A DNA stretch of 64,000 nt from Adiantum capillus-veneris. Its lineage: Eukaryota > Streptophyta > Polypodiopsida > Polypodiales > Pteridaceae. Under the pieces are notes generated by a model. The model searched no databases and had not been told where the DNA came from. It worked only from the letters and a program-made list of their open reading frames with translations. The DNA lies in the NCBI GenBank assembly GCA_014529385.2, contig CM043955.1, forward strand, positions 146,904,140-146,968,139, written 5' to 3'. Positions 12,009-23,000 of the stretch are shown one piece after another. Position numbers and translations under genes: made by a program. Position 1 is the first letter of the stretch, and each line of letters opens with the position of its first letter.

Positions 12009-13369
12009 GGAAAATGGAGTTTTCTTTTCATAGCATTTTTGACAAACAGAGATGGTGGATAACACTTGCGTGCGAGGGAGACTGAAAAAGGATATCATGG
12101 CTATGAGGGATACTAGGGTACACACAGAGCTGCGTGAGCATGGATGTGTGCTTAGAGAGATAGAGTTGAGCCTCAACATCCACCTGCACACAGATAGACG
12201 TAGATCCATGGATCAACAGACGACATCCACATTCCCCTGCCATCTTCTTTGACGTAATTAAAGTGCATGCCGTCTTCTTTGACGTAATTTAAGTGCATTG
12301 TTGCCAGCATTACGTGTTCTTTTCCATTAATATCTTCTGTTGGCAGCAGTTTGGACAGATATTCACAACAATGAACGTTTCAATTGCACAGCCGCAACTA
12401 TAGCTTGACAACACTACAAGGTTCGTTATCTCTATCCAACACCCCATGACTATGCGTTTGCTTGGTGCAACACATAAACGCTACAGGACAGGGCACGACT
12501 TCCGTTTCTTATAATTTTTGGAGAGACTACACTGCTAGCTTTCGACCATACTTTTGTATGGCACTCTGCATGACGTGCACTGTATACTTTGCAGTTTCAG
12601 TCTGTGATGTTTCATTGCAAGATGATATGTTTAACTATTCACATTGCTTTTTTGTAGCTTGATTCAAACATTGTCCTCCACCTTGCAAAATTGAATGACA
12701 TTCGTACACGATTATCAGGTCAGTAGTGTAGTTCAATGAAGTTATAGTCTGTTTGTGATTTTTGTATTTTTGAGTTTGTCAAAGTAGTTTAGCCATATAT
12801 TTTTCTCACTAGTGCATGCTCAATTTCGATCATCATATCTATATATCAAATAGATATGCATTTCTTTTCTCACAATTTGGAAATTCAACTTGTATATCAA
12901 AATAAAGGAAAATTGACTACGCTTGATTGAGAATAAGATGGGTGTCTCAAAGATGGTTCCACAGTTCAGAGACTAAATGATCGATATTACTAGGTTTAAT
13001 GTTGCAATCTACAAACAACTACCAAAGTAGATTAAGTTGTAATCCTTTTGCTCCATTCAATTACCCTCTTCAGTAGCCCTTTGTTGTATATGGAGCAGGA
13101 TGAGACACAACTTGCTTCTTCAAAAGCTTATCAAGTCCCAAGCTGAGCTATTATTGGTACCTATCAATTGGTTCTACTCATTTTCTCATGTCCCCACAAT
13201 AAAACCCAAGGTGACAGCAATCACAACCAACTAACCAAGTAACCAAATGCGCTCCAGAATCTATAAGATTATGTACAGCAAAGGCCCACCAAGCAAGACT
13301 AGTTCACAATTGAACCCGTTTTTGAGTGCTTTAGCATGTAATTTGTCTTTGGAGAATTTTAATCTCACG
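12005..13369. other. No gene recognised
   Basis: AT-rich sequence with a short direct repeat near 12,240-12,298 ('gccatcttctttgacgtaatt' and 'gccgtcttctttgacgtaatt', about 29 bp apart). No coding stretch with a recognisable domain. Confidence 0.4.
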
Positions 13370-13941
13370 ACTTGGGGTATTTTGGGAATTTTGAAAAATT
13401 TCAAGGGAATTTTGGGAAATTGCGACAAAACATTAAGGATTTGAGGGGTATTTTGGTGATTTTTTCTTAAAAGAAACATTGTTCTTCAGGGCAAACTTGA
13501 AATTCTCCCGGTTTTAGGTCAAAATTTGAAGCTTCCGCCGATAATTGCACTAAAACTTGTGTAAATCTCCCAATCACTCAAAATCTAACCCAACCTCAAG
13601 CAATAGGCCACTCCTCGTCTCCAGCTGGCTCCTTCTCTCACGTGCTATGACATGCCTCGCCTGAATTCAAGAAGCCCCACTCACTTGCAGTCGAAAACCG
13701 AATCCCACCTCCCCTTGGCACCGTGTCTCCCTCTGCCTGCATTTTCCACCTCCTCTTCTGTGTTGTGCTCAAAACTTGCCATGGTAGAAAGTATTTTGGG
13801 AATTTTAGAAATTTGAAGCATATTTTGGTATTTTCACAAATTAGAGTGAGGAGCGGTATTTTGGGAATTTTTCCTACAAAAAACACAACATTCTAGTAAC
13901 AGAATGACCAATCTAGAGAGCGAAAGAGAAGCTTTTAATGA

Positions 13942-13999
<58 letters not shown>

Positions 14000-14220
14000 G
14001 GCGAGGTGACAAATGAAAAGGTGGTGAGATTGAACTTAATGATGGCATTATCATTGCCGGCATTGAAAGAGGTGGTAGTGATAATGGCATATCAGCGAGC
14101 GAACCAGAAGTGGCAGTGCCGTCGACATTTCCAATCTCGCACTCCCGCAAGAAAATGCGGTTCAAGGGGTATTTTGAAAATTTTCACAAATTAGAGGAGT
14201 ATTTTAGTAATTTTTGAAGG
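13370..14220. repeat. Dispersed 'GGGTATTTTGGGAATTTT' motif cluster
   Basis: Variants of 'gg(g)gtattttggg(a)attttg' occur near 13,374-13,415, 13,445-13,465, 13,790-13,880 and 14,165-14,215. The phrase 'attttcacaaattaga' lies beside two of them (13,838 and 14,178). The inverse orientation occurs at 17,575-17,700. It looks like a decayed tandem or mobile non-coding repeat; the family is not recognised. Confidence 0.6.
13944..13996. repeat. (GA)n microsatellite
   Basis: 53-bp GA run. Confidence 0.97.
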
Positions 14221-14960
14221 AAAAGTCTGGCCTTTCCTTTTCCCTTTCTCCTAAGCCCAAGGGATCTTTCAAGATTCCTATTAAAAAGACATGGGTACAA
14301 ACTTACTCCCCCTCAACACAACAACAAGCATTAGAAAAATCTTTTTCAATGCTAGTTTGTCAGTTTTAATTTATCTTTTCCATACCATTAGAACTAGGTC
14401 AATTTATGTTCTGAACTAAAAACTTTTCTTGGAAGGTTTTTCCCAGCTAAGTACCACGATTTTGAAATCTATTCATGCTCTTAACCAAGCCCGGTACTAT
14501 ACTTTGAAAATCTTGTCTTTTACTTACCAACAAGTCTAGAGTTATTACTCTTGGCTTCATGGTTATGGATTTTATTTTCTGGGTCTTCATTGAACAGATT
14601 TGAATGCATGGATAAGAGGGACATAGATGACAATTGTCGGATCCGCCCTATACCTGCATTCCATGTCTAAACAAAATTGCTGATGATTTTTTTGTTTGCA
14701 TGATGGTTGTAGGTAAGGATTCCGACTTCTTTTATCTTGGAATTCAAGTGCTGTTTGACCTATTTTTGGCAGGGAAACTTCAACTGCTGGCATTTCATTT
14801 TTACTCTTAGATGTAATAACACATCAAAATTCTATTTCAAATGTACATAGGTTTTTTTTATAAAAATTGTATGTAACCACTTTTATTCATCTTTGTCATC
14901 TCTCTTTTTGAATGTATTGTTCAAATTGTGAATAAAATATATAGATTAATACTCCAACAC
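14221..14960. other. No gene recognised
   Basis: AT-rich sequence with no supported gene; AT content rises toward the microsatellite complex that follows. Confidence 0.4.
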
Positions 14961-14978
14961 ACATATATAAATAAATAA

Positions 14979-15020
<42 letters not shown>

Positions 15021-15040
15021 TTGTGTAATGTGTGTGTGTG

Positions 15041-15109
<69 letters not shown>

Positions 15110-15274
15110 ATATGTGTGTGTGTGTGTAAATTACGACTTTAAAGGTGTGGCTTTTTCCCCCTTTTTTTTGGGAGAGGGGGGACAGTCAGTATACCTGTAC
15201 ACACACACTTGCACACACACACACACACATCCACATGCACGCACATGTGCACACAAACACACATATGTGCACGT

Positions 15275-15310
<36 letters not shown>

Positions 15311-15510
15311 CCACATGCACGCACATGTGCACACACACACACACACACACATATGTGCACGTGCACACACACACACATGCACACATGCATCTTTTCCGTT
15401 TCCTATTTATGAAACCTACCACCCCCTCCCATATGTGCGGCTATATGTGTGTATAAGTGTGTGTTGGCATGCATGAACATGCACACACACACACACACAC
15501 ACACACATGC
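14961..15510. repeat. Long alternating purine-pyrimidine microsatellite complex (AT/GT/CA)
   Basis: (AT)n at 14,981-15,002 passes into (GT)n with short AT islands to 15,128. After about 65 bp of unique sequence, (CA)n tracts cover 15,199-15,395 and 15,480-15,507. Inside the CA part, the block 'ccacatgcacgcacatgtgc' occurs near 15,229 and 15,309, so an 80-bp CA-rich unit is itself duplicated. GT on the left and CA on the right are complementary and could pair. The open stretches across it (runs of Cys-Val and Thr-His) are repeat artefacts. Confidence 0.95.
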
Positions 15511-15800
15511 ATATTTGCCATACAATTTTTCTTTGTGACCCATGCCTGACACATGTGTGGTGAATGGGGGGGAGATGGGAGTGGCGATTGTGGTGGTAGA
15601 GGGTGGGTGGCAAGTGTGGTGGCACGAGGAGGAGCACCATCAACAATGGTGGTGCAAAAAAAAGGTTCTCTCCAAGCTCGCTTGAAAGCCTATTGGAAAT
15701 AGGGTTGCATGGAAACACACATAGCTTGGAGAAGTTGAAGAATCTCAAGGCACACAATAGAGATTATATTTCTTGTTGCACAATGAAAGATAAGTTAGCC
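15511..15800. other. No gene recognised
   Basis: G-rich, then AT-rich sequence between the microsatellites and the copia remnant. No supported coding region. Confidence 0.4.
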
Positions 15801-16640
15801 CTAGAATGATGGGTGTATATACAATGCACGGGAGTAAAAAACTCCTAGTAAGGGAAAAAATACCCCGACGGTCCTAAGTGTGTTCACACACATCACTTCC
15901 ACATATGTATGGTAGAAAATATATTGTATAGGGAAGTGCCATGTCCTAAGGACATGATCAATCCACAAAGGGAAGTAAGCCCAAAGCCTTGCAAAAATAT
16001 GCAAACTTTTCATGAGGCAATGCCATTGTAAAAGGATCTGCAAGGTTTCTTGTGTCGCCACATAAGCCAAGCTAATCTCTTCTACTCAGAGACTCTCTCT
16101 GATATAGTGATAATGCATCTCAATGTGATTTATGCGAGCATGAAAAATTGGGTTCCTCGCAACTATCAGTGCGCTCTGATTGTCAATGTAGATGATGTTG
16201 ACAATGTCTTGTGCAACACCCAAGTCATCCATAAGGCGTCTGAGCCATACACACTCAACAGTAGTTGTGAAGATTTCCTTGTACTCAATCCCACAACTGG
16301 AAGTGGCCATAGTAGGTTTCTTTCTTGCTCAACCATGATATGCATGAACTGTCGAGCATGAAATAAAAACCACTCTCACGGACACTTGCATGTCATAACA
16401 ACCGGACCAATTTGAGTCCGAGAAAGCATGTAAATCTGGCGGCAATGATCCCCCCTGGGATAAAACAACCCAAGACGTAAAGTGCCACTCAAGTAGCGAA
16501 AGATCCTCTTGAAAGTCTATCAATGCTTAGACCCTAGGCTATCCATAAATCTGCTAATGTGTGAGATTGCAAACTAAATATTTGGCCTTGTATTGAATAT
16601 ATAGATAAGGTACCCACTAGTAGTTTGATAAAGAGTGCTC
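15801..16640 (-). pseudogene. Ty1/copia pol remnant: RNase H and 3' end
   Basis: The minus strand from 16,523 reads 'HAFSDSNWSGCYDMQVSVR', the RNase H opening of copia pol (family form D-x-D-W-A-G-x-x-x-x-R-R-S). After an in-frame stop near 16,330 it continues 'EYKEIFTTTVECVWLRRLMD', 'IYIDNQSALIVARNPIFHAR' and 'HIEMHYHYIRESL'. These are the conserved C-terminal RNase H motifs, including the D of 'IDNQSA' and the H-I-E-x-x-Y-H-x-I-R tail also seen in the copia element at 57 kb. The end of pol ('LAYVATQETLQ') extends to about 16,000 with decay. RT, integrase and gag are absent, so this is a 3' fragment of a different, older copia element. Confidence 0.8.
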
Positions 16641-18796
16641 AATCTATAGGGGCTGTCATTATCACAGGTTTACACCTCTGTGTGCATGGCATGCTAGTGA
16701 GGTAGACATGATTCATTATTGTTTATGTTTTTGCAAAAACACTAGCTACTCTGTCTAGGACAAGGTAAGTTATTGATGTCTTAAAACATTTTGTATTTAT
16801 GTTTATTCACAAGCAAAGTGCCATAATTATGTAAGCCTAGTAAGTCACGACCACACACAAGGTAGGTGGGTGAAGATGTGACTTATGGTACCTCTCTCTA
16901 CGAGAGTGTTATGTAAGCACATTATTGTAAACTTATAAGATAAGCTACGACATATCCATTGTCTGCACAGAGGCATATGTAGGGGGCATACAACACAATA
17001 GAATAAGGGATTTTTCCTCATCCCAACATTATTTTTCTCTCTCTTTCCTAATTCTCAGCGGGAAAAGTGCAATTAGGCATGATTTTACTAAAATCTTTCT
17101 ATGTTGATATGGTAATAGGAAGGGCTAAGAGCCATCTGTTCTCGAAGGGATAAGATCCATCTATTTTGGAATGGCTACAAGCCATCTTATTGTAATCCAT
17201 GAATGATTTCTTTTAAGATCCAACAATTCTATCTAGTTGAGTACCCTTCGATTCTCATGGACAAGCAAGAGTCTTACCATTATTGATTTTTTGGGTGTTA
17301 TTTTAGGACTACGTACTTTAAGTGTGAAGATCAAGTTGAGTTTTGAAAGTCTGAAACTTGTAAAGGCTTATCTCTACCAAGGTGTATAGATAAAGCAAGC
17401 ATTTTTTACACCATGACTATTCAAAAAAACCCAAGATTATAGAATTTCAGGTCTAGAAAAGATCCAATTGTGAATACAAATCCAACTTGAGTGGTTCTCC
17501 AGTTTTCTGGGAGTGCCTATAAGAGCCCAATTTTGGAGGTAATGAGAAGAAAAATTCTACATAAAATTTAGGGGAAAATTACCAGAATACCCCTCAAATT
17601 TCAGAAATTCTGAATATGCCCTTATATTTGGCCAAGAATTCCCAAAATGCCCTTTTGAAGTTTGCCAAAATTTCCAAAATGCCCCTAATTAACCTCACAA
17701 ACATCTCTAAAAAAAACTTTTTTGCAACTCTCCATAGGAAGATTGGTTCTCCTCAATAGAAGATGATACCATTACGATTTTAGATGGTATTGAGGCCTCT
17801 TCAGATGAAATTGCTCATCATTTCTTAGCATACATTCCTCCATTTGTGAGCTCATTGATAATTAATCTACTCATCTTATAATGTAGAGCCATTTTCAAGC
17901 TCTCCACATGGCTCAAAGCAAGAGAGGGGAGTCATGGAAGTGAATACTCAAGAGTGGCACGAGCGGGTAGAGCGAGAGAGAGAGAGCGTAGTACTCCAAT
18001 TGATCGGGTAGATAGAGAGAGCAGGGTCAGTGACCGCCACCTACTCTCTCTCTCTCTCTCTCAATCAAATAAAGGACACCTCCTTAATATTTTGCAATTT
18101 TTTGTTTTATGCTTGAAAAAGCATGCATACTCTTGACTTTTTGAAACCGTTGGTAAGAGTCTGCCTACGGGTCTCAAAAGACTTTGCCCTTTGGGTGAAT
18201 TCTGAAACCCCTAACCAGTGTAGATTTTTTTAGGCTTTTGCGTTTATGATCCTAAAAACCAAACATGCACGTGATGGACGCCTTTTGTGCATCTATGGAG
18301 GGTTCCTCATCTCCTCTTCCAAAATGAATGAAGTCATCACTCTCTCCCAAATTCTCTCCATCGGCATGGGCTCTTAGATTTTCTCGTTATCCACAAGCTA
18401 TAGATTCCAATGAAGCCGTAGCCTTGAAATCAAGAGATCCTAACTTGACTCTGAGGGTGACCTCGATGGAGGAGTTTGGTTTTGCTTTGTCAGTACGACC
18501 TTCTCGAGTTTTTCAAGAATTATTGACTTTTCGAGATGATTATATGCTCTACTTTCATCTTTTATAAACATCATTCATTCCATACATTGGAGATTCCATC
18601 TCCTTTGTATTGGTAATTATGGACCACTGTCTGAGACAAATGGCATTTGGTTACCAAAATTTTGAGTTGGTGTTTGTAGGCGGTTTCAAGGAGAAGCCTT
18701 TTCAATCTACGAGAGCTGAGCATATTACCTATTTGGCACTCATAAAATTTGTTTGTTACCTTCATATCAAGGTTGAGAAGTAGGCTGAAGAGAAAC
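16641..18796. other. Unassigned region
   Basis: No convincing gene. 16,640-17,000 lies beyond the 5' side of the minus-strand copia remnant. 17,575-17,700 holds inverse copies of the 'aatgccc...' motif (see 13,370). A (CT)9 tract lies at 18,044-18,062. A plus-strand open stretch at 18,328-18,567 (79 codons, starting 'MKSSLSPKFSPSAWALRF') has a protein-like composition but no domain I recognise. Confidence 0.4.
17575..17700. repeat. Inverse copy of the 'GGGTATTTTGGGAATTTT' motif
   Basis: 'aatacccctcaaatttc', 'atgcccttttgaagtttgcc' and 'aaaatgcccctaatt' occur in tandem. They are reverse complements of the motif seen at 13.4-14.2 kb. Confidence 0.55.
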
Positions 18797-19758
18797 ACAA
18801 AATGCATTGTTGTCTTACCTAGAGCCTTTTTTCTCATCAAAGAAGTTATCAAAAGCAACAATGAGTACCAAAGGACTGTCTGAGTCTGAAATACCTAGTA
18901 GGAGAAATGCAGTGAAGCCGTCAATAGTCATTCATGGAAGTTCCCCTTCATGTGCAAGAGTCTCAACATCAAAGAGACAGTTGGTTCTCTATCCATGACT
19001 GTTCTTCATCCAGTCTGACTCTCCAACAACTATCTCGCAAGCATAAGTAAATTTTCTTTATACTATACAACTTATAGCTTCCACAAGTCTCCTTGTATAT
19101 GCTTGCAATTTTTGTTACACATGGTGTTTTCTCTAGCCAGGGAAGATCGTATAAAGTTTTTAATCGCTTTACTCTAGCTTATGTGAACTATGTCAGCGAC
19201 ACTAACATACAAAGAGCACGTGAAGTTACACTACCATGTCTATAGACTATGTGGTGGTGCTGGAGTCTTTAGTTTTTTTTTTTGTTGGCATGTTTACTTG
19301 GAGTGTTTAGATCTTAGAAGATTATATTTGTCAAGCTCATGGATAAATAGATATGGAAAGCAACAACAAAGAACCTTCAATGCCTACAACAAAAAGGAGG
19401 GTTACAAAGGTAAGGCATGAGAATGATAACCGTGTATCCCAGTTTGTGTATGCAAAGCATTGCTCAAACGTTCTCACTATTATGAATCTGTGCATGCAAA
19501 ACTTTGTTGAAACTTTCTTGTTGTCATGAATTGGATTGTGTGTCACATTCTGTGTATGAAAATCTTTGTTGAAACTTTCTTGCTGTTATGAATTGGACAT
19601 TTTGTGTTTCCTGTTGGCGTGAAACTTGAAATGTAGAGTTTCCTTGTACAATTTTTACATGAGCACAATTTCTTGTTTAGAAGAGCTAACTTTTACGTAG
19701 AAGGAATGGACATTCACAAGTTTTGATGGGTGATAGACATGGTAGGTAACCTTATGGA
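18797..19758 (+). repeat. Left arm of ~0.96-kb inverted repeat
   Basis: Reading this arm forward matches the reverse complement of 19,808-20,783 at many separate points: 'gttgtcttacct' with 'aggtaagacaac'; the block with 'ttttttctcatcaaagaagtt'; 'acaagtctccttgtatat'; the stretch around 19,190-19,340; and 'gaaacttgaaatgtagagtt'. The arm ends with 'gtaaccttatggat'. Short unequal repeats of about 55-60 bp lie at 19,440-19,600. Divergence between the arms is moderate (substitutions every 10-15 bases plus small indels). Confidence 0.88.
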
Positions 19759-19807
19759 TACCATGGCTATTTGAGACGTTAGACACACCTTGCCTTGGAA
19801 GTCAAAG

Positions 19808-20783
19808 ATCCATAAGGTTATCTGCCATGTCTATCATGCATCAAAACTTGTGAATATCCATTCATTCTATGTAAAATGTTACCTCTTATAAACAAGAGAT
19901 TGTGCTCATGTAAAACTTGTACAAGGCAACTCTACATTTCAAGTTTCATGCCAGCAAGGAACATAGAAGTTCCAATTCATAACAGCCAGAAAGTTTCAAC
20001 AAAGATTTGCATACACTGAATGGGACACACAATCCAATTCATAACAACAAGAATGTTTCAACAATGTTTTGCATGCACATATTCATAATAGCAAGCAAGT
20101 TTCAGCAATGCTTTGCATACACAAACTGGGTCATTCTCTTGCCTTACCTATGTACCTTGTCTTTTCATTGTAGCTCTTAAGGCATTAAAGGTGTTTTGTT
20201 GTTGCTATCCATACATTATTTATCCATGAACTTGACAAATATAATATTCTAAGATCTAAACATTCCATGTAAACATGCCAGCACAAAAAAAGTAAAGACT
20301 CCAGTACCACAACATAGTCTATAGACATGGTAATGTAACTTGATGTGCTCTTTGTCTGTTAGTGTCACTGACATAGTTCACATAAGCTAGAGTATAGCAA
20401 TCAAAGACTTTATACGCTCGTCCTTGGCTGGAGAAAACACCAAGTGTAACAAAAATTGCAAACATATACAAGGAGACTTGTGTAAGCTATAAGTTGTATA
20501 ATGTAAAGAAATTTTACTTACACTTGCTAGATAGTTGTTGGAGAGTCAGAGTGGATAAATAATAGTCATGGATAAAGAACCAACTGTCTCTTTAATGTTG
20601 AGACTCTTGCACATGAAGGGGAACTTTCACTAATGACTACCAGCAACTTCACTGCATTTCTCTACCAGGTGTTCCAGCCTCAAGGTTATAGTACTTGACA
20701 TTCATTCGATACTCATTGTTTCTTTTGAGAACTTCTTTGATGAGAAAAAAGGTTGTAGGTAAGACAACAATGTATTTGTCTCC
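19808..20783 (-). repeat. Right arm of ~0.98-kb inverted repeat
   Basis: This is the reverse complement of 18,797-19,758, separated from it by a 49-bp spacer (19,759-19,807). It starts 'atccataaggtta' and ends near 'aggtaagacaacaatg'. Homology becomes untraceable outside about 20,785. The right arm's outer end retains an open minus-strand reading frame (see 20,649-21,047) whose C-terminus is only fragmentary in the left arm. Confidence 0.88.
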
Positions 20784-21047
20784 CATCTCTCCTTGCTTGA
20801 CTTTATTCTCCAAATTGGCCAACAACAAGGCAACTTTCCCTAGAAAATCTACCATTCCCACGATGACGGGGCTATTGGTTAACCTTTTGTCGTTTGTTGC
20901 AACTTCTTTTTGGCAATTTTGAGCCAATTTGATTTTATAAGCCTTTAGGCTTGTCATCCTCCTTGCATCATTGTAGAGGACATAGAAATTGTGTACATTT
21001 GGAAGCCAAGGATTAGGTTTGGTGCCTTTTTGGTATGTTTGTTCCAT
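20649..21047 (-). CDS. Hypothetical ORF overlapping the inverted-repeat arm (132 codons)
   Basis: An open minus-strand frame starting ATG at 21,047. It is Lys/Asn-rich in its first half ('KIKLAQNCQKEVATNDKR'), followed by 'KYIVVLPTTFFLIKEVLKRN'. The last part has a recognisable, frame-disrupted counterpart in the left arm ('VVLPRAFFLIKEVIKSNNEY' near 18,815-18,875). It therefore probably represents the 3' end of a gene duplicated with the inverted repeat, one copy decayed. I do not recognise the family. It could be part of an unclassified mobile element or an exon of a host gene; composition alone does not decide. Confidence 0.35.
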   Translation of the reverse strand: MEQTYQKGTKPNPWLPNVHNFYVLYNDARRMTSLKAYKIKLAQNCQKEVATNDKRLTNSPVIVGMVDFLGKVALLLANLENKVKQGEMGDKYIVVLPTTFFLIKEVLKRNNEYRMNVKYYNLEAGTPGREMQ

Positions 21048-21187
21048 TGGCGAAGATAACGTAGGAAAATCTTATGAGAATTTTCCAATTATTCCATCTC
21101 AATGCAATGAGGCAATACATGCAAATGACATGCAACCTAAGCCTATTGGTAATGAAAGCTATTAAATCTTGAATCTTCTTGAGCTGG

Positions 21188-21235
<48 letters not shown>

Positions 21236-21889
21236 GGCAGGTATATATTACTGTATAGCAAATACCCAAAAGGTGTGTAAAGAGCGAGCCTATTACCTAT
21301 TGGGTGGTACAAGATTGGGGCAGCAAAAAAGGATAGGTGTCAGTTTGGACTCTCTCTCTCTCTCATGGGGGAGAGAAAATCTACATTATTGACATCATAC
21401 AATTTCCATTACAGAGATTGTCATGAAGAGACCTTTAATATTACTACACGTTGGTAGGTTCAAATGTTGGCAAGAAGCAACCATGAGGGATTAATTTAGA
21501 TTCTTTTTTTCGATCAAATGTTACATCAGCCTACTTTTAAATGTCACAATCTTCTATATCTAACATTGAAAAATCAATTGCGTATAACATTCAACGTACT
21601 TTATATCAGGCTAGATTGTCCCAAACTAAAAGAAGCCCAAGCTCAAAAGAGAAACTTGCATGATATGGGTGCTCAGGAAGGATCCAAAGCATTGATTAAC
21701 AGCATAAGCCTTGCACTTACTAGACCTTGTTCTTGAAAGCCAGGGTATGGAACTGATCAATGACAGACTCTATTTAAGTTCACATGGTCTACTAAGAAAG
21801 TCCTAGGTATGGCAAAATAGCGCTTGGGGAGAAAGCTACTACTCAGTAGGGTTTCTTTGACTTCCAAGTCAAATTGTGTCCAACAACTT
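21048..21889. other. No gene recognised
   Basis: Contains (CA)n at 21,190-21,230 and a short (CT)n at 21,348-21,365. No supported gene. Confidence 0.45.
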
Positions 21890-22010
21890 AAATAGCCATG
21901 AGATCCATAAGGTTACATGCCATGTCTATCATGTAGCAAAACTTGTGAATCTCCATTCCTTCTACATAAAAGATTCTTGTGGATACCATTGCGAACACCT
22001 CCAAGGTCAA
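21890..22010. repeat. Third, partial copy of the inverted-repeat core
   Basis: 'gatccataaggttac', 'tgccatgtctatcatg' and 'caaaacttgtgaat' repeat the inner end of the right arm (19,807-19,865) in the same orientation, followed by 'tccattccttctac(a)t'. It shows that the arm sequence is a dispersed repeat, not a unique locus. Confidence 0.75.
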
Positions 22011-22099
22011 CCAAGAAATTTCTTTTGAGAATGGTCCAACTACCCTACTCATGCATTTGATTGCATCCAAGTAAATTCATATGGTCCTGATTCCTAATT

Positions 22100-22251
22100 G
22101 TGTTACATGCTTAGTCAATATTTATTAGTACACACTTGCAACTTGACATCATTGGAACAACTCCAAGGAACCACCATCATCGAGGGACAACTACTTATGC
22201 AAACCAGCCTACAGCGTGCCCAAGGACGTATGTAAACTCGATGAGGGGGGA
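22100..22251 (+). pseudogene. Possible 3' end of an LTR retrotransposon with polypurine tract
   Basis: The plus strand reads 'SLEQLQGTTIIEGQLLMQTS', like the C-terminal tail of a polyprotein. It ends in 'gatgagggggga' (22,240-22,251), a classic polypurine tract for plus-strand priming, placed immediately before a TG dinucleotide at 22,252. No RT or integrase is seen upstream, so only the 3' tip would remain. Confidence 0.35.
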
Positions 22252-23000
22252 TGTTTGGGGCCAAACACATCGATTGCTCAAATGCCAAGTAACCGCCAAC
22301 CTGCCCAAGTGACATTCAATTTTTATTTTTTATTTCTATTGACATCAAGTGAGCGAGATGCATAATTCTTATTTTTGGTTGTAATAAGAGTCTCTAAACA
22401 TAAACTAGGGCTACAATGCTTCCAATTTGTGTAGGATGTATGGAGTTCACATTTAGTAGTTTTTGGGTTAAGTGGCCAATTCGACCTATACAAGTGAAAA
22501 CTCAATTATTTGTAAAAAATGACTTCTGTGGAGAAGCCGCGAGTGCACGAGAACGTCGTTTCTTGCTACACTCACATAGACTCACCTAACACAATTTTGT
22601 TTGTTCTAGGTTACTCATTGTGCCATGTTTTATGTGTTGATTACTCACTTTTTAATGCTTAATAAATTTGTAGATTAAGCTATGCTTTAGAAGATTTGCA
22701 AATCTAGACAGGTAGGAGCATCTGTTACTCTCACCATACTTAGTAGGATTAGTCTAGAGGATGATCTCTACAAATAGAGTGCTCATTTGCCCCATTTCTA
22801 TTAGTGTAGATACCATGCAAGAATCCTGCTCATAAGTGTTGGCTTGTATTAAGGGCGTCCAGGTGCATTGACCCCTAGTTGGATAAGGTGTGACCGCTCA
22901 TAAGTGTTGGCTTGTATTAAGGGCGTCCAGGTGCATTGACCATTATTGACCTCTAGTTGGATAAGGTGTGAGGTAGCCTCAACACTCACTATTGACTCTA
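22252..23000 (+). repeat. Possible LTR following the polypurine tract
   Basis: It starts 'tgtttggggccaaac' directly after the purine run, as expected for a U3 end, and contains AT-rich blocks and a TATA-like 'ctctacaaatagag' near 22,765. No second LTR is present in the window and no CA terminus can be fixed, so the 3' limit is arbitrary. It includes a 68-bp tandem duplication. Confidence 0.3.
22831..22966. repeat. Tandem duplication, 68-bp unit
   Basis: 'cataagtgttggcttgtatt' at 22,831 recurs at 22,899. Both copies continue through 'aagggcgtccaggtgcattg' and a 'ctagttggataaggtgtga' tail. Confidence 0.85.

Noticed and set aside
15003-15476. 157-codon frame rich in Cys-Val and Thr-His, and its minus-strand partners
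   Set aside because: Encoded by GT/CA microsatellites; no protein-like composition outside them.
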